Assembly: GCA_025716815.1 (NCBI GenBank) | Contig: JAIXMN010000008.1 | Location: 806,001 to 870,000 of the forward strand | DNA: 64,000 nucleotides | From: Dichotomocladium elegans | Lineage: Eukaryota; Mucoromycota; Mucoromycetes; Mucorales; Lichtheimiaceae | Direction of reading: 5' to 3' | Shown here: in pieces, positions 56,280 to 64,000 of the stretch | How positions within the stretch are numbered: the first letter of the stretch is position 1 | Layout of the letters: each line of letters begins with the position of its first letter | The notes under the pieces: model-generated | The model's input: the letters and a program-made list of their open reading frames with translations, nothing else | Databases searched by the model: none | Told to the model about the DNA's origin: nothing | Program-made: the position numbers and the translations under genes

Positions 56280-57818
56280 ATGCTTCACTACGTTTCAAAT
56301 AACAGAAAAATGCTACCGGGCCCGCCACGGTCCCACGCGTCTTCGCGCTTACGGCGTCCCGATTCCCGGCAAAGAGTGATCATTGCCCTCGTTGCCTTCC
56401 TTGCCGCCATCTCCTTCGTGGCTTGTCTGTTCCTTGCCGATAAGGTTTCAGAAATTGCGAATGAGCCAACAAAGATTAGGCCCTCATCGTCATTACTGCC
56501 GCATGAAGCAGGAGAGGAAAGATTTCTAGCTTACATTCCACACTCAGGTCTCTCCAATCAGCGCATTGAGCTGGCGAATGCGCTCCTGTTGGCGGCCCTG
56601 CTACAACGGACGCTCATTATTCCTCCAGCATTTCTAGGCACGGTGGTCGGGTGGATGAAGCGCGAACAGCTATATGACCATCTCGGCTGGCTTACGAATG
56701 CGAGTGTGAACTTTGAGCTACTCTGCCGGCGACCGACACCAGGTGACCTTGGTTCGTACGTTGTCAAGAACCGATGTCTTGAATACCGTCAGTTCGGTGT
56801 AGTGCACTGGACCGAACTACACGATCTGGATCCCCTCAGGCCCTACGTTAATTTTCGGTTTCAGGATATGGTATCGCTTGAGCAGCTGCAGTATGACCTT
56901 GGGATTGATGAAGAGGATACATATGTCCATGTGGACGAGCACCTGTACGACTGGAAGTTGTACGAGGATTTATCAGAAGCAAAACACCTTCTAAAGACAG
57001 GCACCAATTTTTTCGACTCGTTTGGAGGCCGGCGGTACTACAAGGTGTACACCCTTGAACACTGGCGTCGTCGCCCCGAACGGCTGCTGCAACTCGGTGG
57101 CATCTTCAGTTCGACCCGTATCTCGCTGACCAATCCTAGGCATATTGCCCTTCGCGAAAAGATTGCGAGTGCGTTGCACTATCGGCGCGACAACACTGCC
57201 ATTGGCGAAACCGTTCAGCGGATCGTGGATTATCTGGGCGGGAAGGGTACATATGTGGGTGTCCATTTTCGCACCGGTGACAGCCCTTTCAAGCGCCAGA
57301 TCAACCAGAATATGGTTCTTTTCGCGCAAGGGCTTGCCAATCTGACGGGCGCATCAATCACCTTACCTGAGCTATCACCCACTGCCATCACCGGGAAGGA
57401 TGAAGATGATCCTTCACGCCCAAACCGAATGATGCTTCTTCCATCCTATGACGGATTAAATACACCGCCCTGGTCCAGAGTATGCGAACCTGTTCCTGCT
57501 GATGGTCGGCCCATTACATCTGGTTCGCGAACCACAATATACATCGCCACCGACCATCGTGATCCACGAGGTCCCGAGAGCCAGCTTTTACCATGGTTCG
57601 ATATGTATCCTTGTACAGTCACGTTGGGCGATCTACCAGACTATCTCTTTGATCCACTGGATCGTGTACACGACTACATTGTACCAGGTAAATCTCTACG
57701 CCCGTTCCTTATTCCCATCGTCGATGGCATGGTGGCCGCCCATGCAAGCCAGGTCTTTATCACCCCACGATCAACATATTCGAGATACATTGAAGACATG
57801 AACCGTGCCTGGCGTTAG
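56280..57818 (+). CDS. GDP-fucose protein O-fucosyltransferase-like, type II membrane protein
   Basis: Single exon, 512 aa. A basic N-terminus with RRPDSRQR precedes one signal anchor (VIIALVAFLAAISFVACLFL, about 33-52); the rest is luminal. HSGLSNQRIELANALLLAALLQRTLIIPP is the first conserved motif of the O-FucT superfamily (the GGxxNQR loop near the donor site) and VGVHFRTGD is the HxRxGD-type motif; TTIYIATD is the third. It probably works in the Golgi on glycoproteins or cell-wall glycans. Fucose is a known component of Mucoromycota walls, which gives context but not a substrate. A second Met at codon 11 is possible; the first fits the TATA spacing. Superfamily assignment is firm; donor and acceptor are not. 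Confidence 0.87.
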   Translation: MLHYVSNNRKMLPGPPRSHASSRLRRPDSRQRVIIALVAFLAAISFVACLFLADKVSEIANEPTKIRPSSSLLPHEAGEERFLAYIPHSGLSNQRIELANALLLAALLQRTLIIPPAFLGTVVGWMKREQLYDHLGWLTNASVNFELLCRRPTPGDLGSYVVKNRCLEYRQFGVVHWTELHDLDPLRPYVNFRFQDMVSLEQLQYDLGIDEEDTYVHVDEHLYDWKLYEDLSEAKHLLKTGTNFFDSFGGRRYYKVYTLEHWRRRPERLLQLGGIFSSTRISLTNPRHIALREKIASALHYRRDNTAIGETVQRIVDYLGGKGTYVGVHFRTGDSPFKRQINQNMVLFAQGLANLTGASITLPELSPTAITGKDEDDPSRPNRMMLLPSYDGLNTPPWSRVCEPVPADGRPITSGSRTTIYIATDHRDPRGPESQLLPWFDMYPCTVTLGDLPDYLFDPLDRVHDYIVPGKSLRPFLIPIVDGMVAAHASQVFITPRSTYSRYIEDMNRAWR

Positions 57819-58372
57819 GGAACAACCCTTTGACTCCCTTCGCTTTCCATATTGACCGTGGAGCAAACCTGCCTCCCTGCTTCATCCTTTTGCTCTTTTC
57901 GTTACACACACTTCATCCTGTATATATAGTTTATAATGTAGCAGATACAAGATTCAGGTCAGCAAGCTATTCTTCTGCCAGAGACAGTCTACTTAAAAAT
58001 ACGATAACACTAATGACTAATATTACCATTTTCCTATAACCGCTGCTTCCTCCCTTAAACTAATATCTCCGGGCTGAAAACCCGCGCTACGCGGTCGATG
58101 ATGTGTCCCAGGATATTCTATGACAGTGCTGTGCTTCACTTTATACTGTCTCTGACAGGTTTTGGTATCCGAAGAGAGTTGAGAGATATATTAAAAACCT
58201 ATGCTCACCTGGAGGAGCTTTTTGAGTGCTCGAAGCAATGCATTATCGACTTGTCGACTCGGACCTTTTGATCTTGGGTGGTCGGATCGATCGGGATTTC
58301 AACTTCTTCCCGGCTTTTCTTCCATCCATTCTCTGTCTTTCTTCTCCTCACCTTGTTTGCTCCCTCAACGCC
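57819..58372. other. Intergenic region upstream of GRX3/4
   Basis: About 550 bp. Nothing coding is supported. A pyrimidine-rich leader (about 58310-58370) precedes the GRX start codon. Confidence 0.55.
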
Positions 58373-59392
58373 ATGGCCAACCTTATCGACATCACCACCG
58401 ACGTCCAATTCACTGAGATCATTTCAAAGAAAAATAGCGTCATTGTCCTTGATTTCTGGGCACCTTGGGCTGAACCATGCAAGCAAATGAATGATGTCGT
58501 TGCTGAATTGGCCGCTAAATTCCCCTCACTCCAGTTCCTTAAGGTATTATCCATCCGTCTTTGCTGTCATGGCTATTTTTGCTCCGTCTCCCACTTTATC
58601 ACCCCGGATCTGACGGTTTGACATTGTAAAAATAGATTGAAGCCGAAAACTTTCCAGAAATTTCAGAAGAGTATGAAATTGCTGCGGTTCCGACAATCAT
58701 TGTGCTCAAGGTAAAACTAGTAGAAAAAAAAGAGATCCAGTACCGAGCGCAAGTCTGACTTGTTACTTTTATTCGTGGATTTCATAGGGCGGCAAACTTG
58801 TTGAACGGGTGGAGGGCGCCAAGGCAGCAGAAGTGACGAATGTCGTTGCAAAGCATGCCAAAGGAACCTCTACGCAAAAGTCGGTTTCAGCAACCGAAGG
58901 CGAAGCTAAGCCTGCGAAGGACCTAAACTCGCGTTTGAAGGAGCTTATCAATAGTGCACCCATCATGGTATTCATCAAGGGCACTCCACAACAGGTTCGA
59001 TTCTCGACTTTTTTTTTCGTGTATAAAGTGCTGGATTAGTCATTCATATGCTAATACTCTCATCTTGTGTTTGTAATCTTTGCTTTGACCTATGTAGCCT
59101 CGCTGCGGATTTACCCGCCAGTTGATCGACATTCTTGCCGAACAGAATGTGAAATACAGCTCGTTTAATATCTTGATGGACGAGGAAGTACGACAGGGTA
59201 AGTTTGAATGGGGCTTCATGAGAAATAAATTGCTGACGGATGCTATGATTAACAGGTCTCAAGGCATACTCGAACTGGCCGACATATCCTCAGATGTATG
59301 TCCATGGCGAATTGATTGGCGGCCTGGATATTGTCAAAGAACTTGTGTCATCTGGCGAACTAGCAGAGATGATTGCCGAAGGCGCAAAATAG
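58373..59392 (+). CDS. GRX3/GRX4: Monothiol glutaredoxin with thioredoxin domain (Grx3/Grx4)
   Basis: Five exons: 58373-58543, 58636-58710, 58788-58994, 59098-59197 and 59256-59392, giving 229 aa. The N-terminal thioredoxin domain has WAPWAEPC (about 28-35) and [12 protein letters not shown]; one glutaredoxin domain follows with [34 protein letters not shown] (cis-Pro and GSH site). Grx3/4 binds a bridging [2Fe-2S] cluster with glutathione and delivers iron to cytosolic and nuclear iron proteins. The active-site motif is CGFT (Cys about 154), not the nearly invariant CGFS. The start was set at MANLIDI because it begins the domain; an upstream in-frame Met at 58226 would add an unlikely extension. 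NAR1 starts 182 bp downstream on the same strand. Confidence 0.95.
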
Positions 59393-59574
59393 ACACCCCA
59401 CCACATTCACAAGCATGTGTCATATATTTTTTCAATGAGATCATCTATCTCAGCTTGCTGAATTTATCTCCGGCCCGTTCCGGCCGAATCTCGAGAATGA
59501 ATCTTGTCGGCTCCTTAATCATTTGTCTCTATCATTCCTATCTCTCTCTCTCTCTTCAGAGCAAATAAAAGCAA

Positions 59575-61559
59575 ATGGCATTTTCCTCTGCACTTGTACT
59601 GACGGATTTAAACGACTATATTGCTCCTTCTCAGGCTTGTATCAAGCCAGTCGAGATTAAGAAGTCTGAGAATTCCGGCCCTGTACGTCTACCAGCTTTG
59701 GAATTGTTTCTCGATTATTACTAATCAGCCTTTGTTCTTTTCCAGACCGAGATCAAAGTCGATCAGCAAGGTGACTATTATGAGATTTCCAAAGACGGTG
59801 GCGAATCGAAACTCGAGAAAGCTTCGATCACACTTAACGACTGCTTAGCTTGCAGGTTCGTTTTTTTTCTAAATGTATTCTTTTCTGAACAATATGATGC
59901 TGACGATTAGAAACTCGTTTCTCGCACAGTGGTTGTGTGACCTCAGCTGAGAGCGTATTGATCTCTATGCAGTCTCAGGAAGAGCTCTATGGAATTCTTA
60001 AGACGAATTTGACCGATCCTGGCAAGCACCGCACAGTAGTAGTATCAATCAGTCCTCAATCACGAGCGTCGATTGCGGCGAAGTACAACATGACCCCGCT
60101 TTCTGTTCACCAGCGCCTGGTGTCATTTTTTAAGCACCATTTAGGGGTTCACCATGTGTTTGACACTTCATTCTCGAGAGATCTAGCCCTCGTCGAAGCG
60201 GCACGTGAATTTGTGGAGCGGTTTCGGCTTTACATGGCTAACGGGGGTGATAAGATCGAAGCGTCGTTTCAACAGCAGTTCGAGATGGAACAGCAGCAAC
60301 AGCAACAACAACAACAACAAACGCCGGATCGTCGTGCTCGACGACGAAAAGCGGGTACAGAGATAAGCGGCAATCAACAACAACAACAACATATTCCGAT
60401 GCTCGCATCTTCCTGCCCGGGATGGGTCTGCTATGCAGAAAAGACGCATGGGGCTGTGATTCCCCATATTGCAACTGCAAAATCGCCGCAACAAATGATG
60501 GGATCGCTTATCAAGGATTATCTAGCAAAGAAGACAGATACACCGTAAGTTCCCTTTCTCTTGCCCGTTACTTGATTTAGTCCGCGCGGATGGGGAGAGA
60601 GATCCGATCTAAGGTCCACCTTCCCGAATCTCTTTTAGTCCAAATGCAATCTATCACGTCGCGATCATGCCCTGCTATGATAAGAAGCTGGAAGCCAGTC
60701 GACCAGACTTCTTCCTCGAGGAGTTTGACACCCGTGAGGTCGACTGCGTCTTGACGACGGGCGAGGTGGAGAAAATGTTTCAGGAGCAGGGCATTGACTT
60801 CCATCACGTACCGGAAGCCCAGGTGGATGACATGTAAGATATCAGAAGACGAGGGAGATCTGCAATTTTGCTGAGCAGGGAGCTATGAATTGATAGGTTC
60901 AACAAGATGGCAATTGACCCGGTGTCTCATGTGACGGCGCTGTATGGTACGTCGGGCTCTTCATCAGGTGGTTTCTTGGAATATATCATGGCCACTGCAG
61001 CCCGCGAGCTGTATGGTATCCAGGACGTCCCGGCCGATCCTCTTCGCGACAACAACAACGGACGTGTAATAATAAAGATGGGCAAGAATGCGGATGTACG
61101 CGAATACTTTCTACTCGCCGATGATGGACGGGTACTGCTGCGGTTTGCGACAGCATTCGGGTTCCGTAATATTCAGAATATTGTGCGAAAAATCAAGACT
61201 GGAAAGTGTTCATACCATTATGTGGAAGTGATGGCCTGCCCTGGAGGCTGTGCCAATGGAGGGGGCCAGTTGGCGAACCCCAATGCAGAGGAGGTGATGA
61301 GCGCTAAAGACTGGCTGAACCGTGTGGAGAACATCTATCAGAGCGTGCCGGGTGTGGCCCCTGAACAGAACGAGATGATCAAGACCATTTATAGGTGAGG
61401 CTCGGATCTTTTTATAATTTCTTTGTTGGCTCACGTGGCAGCTTTCTTAGAGAATGGATCGGTGATGACCCGACGTCGGACCGCGCGAAGCGACTGCTAC
61501 GGACTCAGTACCATGCGGTCACTCAGCACCTGGCTAATCCGCTCGCAACAAAATGGTGA
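59575..61559 (+). CDS. NAR1: Cytosolic Fe-S cluster assembly factor Nar1
   Basis: Six exons: 59575-59682, 59746-59855, 59930-60544, 60639-60833, 60897-61394 and 61442-61559, giving 547 aa (yeast 491). Iron-hydrogenase-like protein of the CIA pathway that links the early scaffold (Cfd1-Nbp35) to the targeting complex. All cluster ligands are visible: N-terminal C22, C69, C72 and C75 (DCLACSGC), and the H-cluster-like set in SSCPGWVCY, MPCYDKK and ACPGGCANGGGQ. It ends LATKW, the Trp tail of Nar1 proteins. An insertion of about 45 residues (about 194-227) with two poly-Gln runs and a basic stretch RRARRRK accounts for the extra length. The start codon is the only Met before the C22 segment. Confidence 0.95.
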
Positions 61560-61820
61560 ACCTTTTAATACCGATACCCGATGATGAATTCTTCCCTTGC
61601 TTCTCTATACATATTATATCTTGTTTATCAAGCATATATATACTATACTGGGTCATTCTGCATAAAAACTGTTTTGATATGTTCGCAGTTACTCGGGCGG
61701 ATGAAGACGTGTGGGAGTGGAGAGAGAGGGTGAAACTGAAATACATCATAGAGATTATTTTACAATCATAGGGACGTGAGCGGGAGATGACAGTGATGAT
61801 GCATGGTAGACAGGGTATTC

Positions 61821-62331
61821 TTATTGCGGCTGTTGGCTTAACTGCTCGGCTGGTACCAAGTTGTCGTGTGGTTGTTGCTGCTTGTTCAAAAGCTGCCGAC
61901 GCAGATCAGCAATGATTGAGGTCTGTTTCTCGACAAGTTCCATCAAACGTTGGATACGGATCTGATACTGGTCTTGTAGTTGCCGAGAATCGTCGAGCTG
62001 GTGTTGTAGATCCTGGATAATGTCATAGGAAGGTTGCGACAAGGGTGAGGTTTGAATTGCGGATTGCGGTTGTGGTTGCGGTTGCGTGATAGGCTGCGGG
62101 TGATGGTGGAGTGGTTGCTGTTGCTGTTGTTGCTGTGAAATGTTATGTAATAACGACTATTTAAGAATCACCGAGGGAAAACCGTGGAAGAAGGACGTTA
62201 GATGGTCTCCGATCGTATCTGTGTTTCTGTAATTTTTTTTTCACCTGTTCAATAGGATGACCGTGTATCGACGCAAGCGCGGCTTGGGTCGTGTCATGAT
62301 AAGGATCGCTGAGGATCGGGTATGGATTCAT
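61821..62331 (-). CDS. Small Gln/Pro-rich coiled-coil protein
   Basis: Two exons, 62245-62331 and 61821-62132, giving 132 aa. I do not recognise the family. The N-terminus is MNPYPILSDPYHDTTQAALASIHGHP; a Gln/Pro/His-rich middle with a run of six Gln follows, then a coiled coil of about 50 residues (IIQDLQHQLDDSRQLQDQYQIRIQRLMELVEKQ). There is no signal peptide or membrane segment. The layout fits a small adaptor or transcription-related factor, but this is a guess. Splice sites (CAG|GTGAAA and TTCACAG|CAA) keep the frame. It ends 261 bp from the convergent NAR1 gene. Confidence 0.7.
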
Positions 62332-63189
62332 AGGGTTTGGAGTATTTTCAATGTACGAGACTAAGCCAAGCGAGAATGCAGAAGGAGAAAAAAATACGAG
62401 AGAGAAAGAAGGAAAAGACAGAGAAAGAGGGGTGTAAATATGAAGGGATCGTCGTCACTGATGACCTCCTGACTTTTTTGCTTTTCGTCTCAACTCTGCA
62501 CTTTATTTTCAAGCCCGCTCAGCCATACGGGTTACACTTTGACGTGGTGTTTTACAACCGAAAGACTTGTTACTTTAGCCGCATTGGGGCAATGGCGCAT
62601 GTCCATTGCGGTCAATTAGGATGGAGCGCAACAGCGGCTGCCCATGATCTTCATTAGCAATCAGGCTTTGGTTGTCACCAGCCTGCGCCTCTCGCGAATT
62701 GCAAGAAAAGAAGCAGCTGTCATTCATGGCTACTATTTTCAGCATCAAGGGTGCACGGGAACCGGGGCCGAGGGAGAGAGGGTGCGGCGCGGGGTGGACT
62801 TTTTTTTCAATTGTATCTTATTGTTGTTTGTCCAATTCCAAACCGTGGAGAGACGGGAGTGATGGTGCTCGCCTTGGTATATTTTTGCTCTTGGCTCCCG
62901 TGTAACTTGGGGCCTTGTATCACCTGACGCCACGGAATGCGCCTCCTTTAAATTACAACATGTGCCTCTGTAACTCAGGCAGGAATGCATTAAACCTGCT
63001 ACTCATACCATCAGCGTTTTATGGACGTAGCTGGGCAAATTTCTCCGTGTTTGCACCGTCAACCTTCCATCCATTCGTCCGTCCGCCCCTAGGTTGGCGC
63101 GTTGCCTAGCATAAAAGCATTTAACGTGGGAACAAAGTATACTTGCTGGTATGGATACTAAATTTATGTCTTGAATGTGGCACGTACGC
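62332..63189. other. Intergenic, upstream of the coiled-coil gene
   Basis: GA-rich leader of the coiled-coil gene (about 62380-62430) and otherwise unremarkable DNA. Overlapping short frames on both strands at 62640-62990 have no family. Confidence 0.5.
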
Positions 63190-63581
63190 TCACATTCTAT
63201 CCTCGTATCTCGTCCTACATACTCGATAGGTCTGCGGCTTGGGAAGGATCATAGTTTCATCAAACACTTCTGTCATTTGCAGATTGCCCCAGTCCGACAT
63301 TGTAACCAAACATTGTAGCACAAAGGCGTACCACTTGCGCGTAATTATAGAACCAATAGCACGAGTAAAATTACCCAGTGCAATGGATTGATCAGACTTT
63401 ACAATTCGATCGATTGATGGGGCTAAGTCTCTATCATTGATACTTGCATGGGGCTATTAAAAAAATTACGGACGAATGTCAGGTTGATAACAATATCACG
63501 ACATACCACATTTCATATACACTAAAAGCACTTGCAACGACAACGGCGACAGCATAAACAACAATCTCTAATCCATTCCGC
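63190..63581 (-). CDS. Exons of an unidentified membrane protein gene (partial)
   Basis: A probable exon spans 63223-63453 on the minus strand (77 codons, acceptor TTAATAG|CCC, possible donor CGA|GTATGT; without splicing it reads to a TGA at 63190). It encodes SINDRDLAPSIDRIVKSDQ followed by FTRAIGSIITRKWYAFV and ends FDETMILPKPQTYR. Just upstream, 63503-63581 follows an acceptor (TTAAAAG) and encodes a clear membrane helix (GLEIVVYAVAVVVASAFSVYE); the junction donor there is weak. No family recognised. Codon-like composition and two frame-compatible exons argue for a real gene extending to the right. Confidence 0.4.
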
Positions 63582-63933
63582 CTTTTAAAAAAGAATAACT
63601 AGCCATTTAACTTAACGCCACAACTATTTCTATATAAAAAAAAAAGAAAGGCAGTGTAATCCATCTTTCGCCGTCATGTGGTTTCCCTCATTTTCTGCCT
63701 TCTCCCCGGGGTGAGTTCGTTTGGTCTGGGTCTGTACTTGTCGATTCCGGATACCCAAGTTGCAGTTACGGTGTCTTAACTTTATACACGTATGCACATA
63801 CACATACGCGCTTATGCAGCTGTGGCTAAGCAGTTGGATGCGGAGAACAGCCATGAATAGGGTACGTTAAAGGTGATATTTGGAAAATCAGATGATGAGT
63901 ATCTGCCGCCTTTGATCCATCATCTATACGCAC

Positions 63934-64000
63934 CATTTGGTTAATAATATCAACGTGATTTTTTCAACGTCAGCCTTGGTAAGCACCAGCACTTGAACGG
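63934..64000 (-). CDS. Possible exon fragment at the right edge
   Basis: Minus-strand reading VQVLVLTKADVEKITLILLTKW runs from the window edge to a donor TG|GTGCGT at 63933. The start resembles the LVLTxADV opening of ornithine-cyclodeaminase/mu-crystallin proteins, but the fragment is too short to decide, and it may or may not belong to the exons at 63.2-63.6 kb. Confidence 0.25.

Noticed and set aside
58097..58160. Possible C/D-box snoRNA (ATGATGT ... CTGA) upstream of GRX
   Set aside because: The C box has a mismatch, no terminal stem is evident, and no guide complementarity could be tested by eye.
1..64000. CRISPR arrays, phage or bacterial operons
   Set aside because: No regularly spaced direct repeats, no bacterial gene organisation; all clear genes are intron-bearing or fungal in type.

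Overview
The window is nuclear DNA of a filamentous fungus, almost certainly an early-diverging one (Mucoromycota, probably Mucorales). Reasons: about 20 protein genes in 64 kb; roughly 90 short GT-AG or GC-AG introns of mostly 50-80 nt; fungal proteins (ERG27, NMA111, MNN1-family mannosyltransferase, Dal5-type MFS, PMC1) beside families scarce in Dikarya (a GDP-fucose O-fucosyltransferase-like protein); and short A/T-rich intergenic DNA with decayed transposons. No bacterial, viral, plasmid or CRISPR-like content was seen.

Layout. 1-1165: 3' part of a G-protein alpha gene (+). 1.2-4.8 kb: gene-poor, with a broken IS630/Tc1-type transposase and half of a dispersed repeat. 4.8-4.9 kb: a tRNA-Gly(CCC) gene (+), 50 bp beyond the end of MOD5 (-). 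7.7-9.9 kb: LRR protein with a PP1-docking motif (+). 10.5-12.5 kb: conserved ATP-grasp-like protein (-). 13.9-17.6 kb: NMA111 (+). 17.8-22.0 kb: three packed minus-strand genes: a kelch ectodomain membrane protein, an orphan two-TM protein starting 29 nt after the kelch stop, then IST3. 22.0-25.7 kb: transposon graveyard. 25.8-26.9 kb: Sel1-repeat protein (-). 28.5-31.4 kb: tandem ERG27 copies (-). 32.1-34.0 kb: MNN1-family mannosyltransferase (+). 34.3-35.8 kb: PP4 catalytic subunit (-). 38.2-42.0 kb: SNF2/Rad5-like ATPase (+). 43.0-46.6 kb: PMC1-type Ca2+-ATPase (+). 48.9-53.2 kb: full-size ABC-B exporter (+). 53.4-55.1 kb: MFS permease (-). 56.3-57.8 kb: O-fucosyltransferase-like protein (+). 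58.4-61.6 kb: GRX3/4 then NAR1 (+), both in cytosolic iron-sulfur handling. 61.8-62.3 kb: small Gln-rich coiled-coil protein (-). Right edge: exons of an unidentified minus-strand gene.

Exon models were built by hand from splice sites, reading-frame continuity and remembered family motifs; each complete model gives a CDS length divisible by three. The most unusual things are an apparent 3-nt microexon restoring the DDMGLGKT motif of the SNF2 gene, a 5-nt start exon in IST3, an excess of GC-AG introns (four clear, one ambiguous, including a GT-to-GC switch at one site between the two ERG27 copies), the nearly fused kelch/two-TM pair, and a monothiol glutaredoxin with CGFT in place of CGFS.
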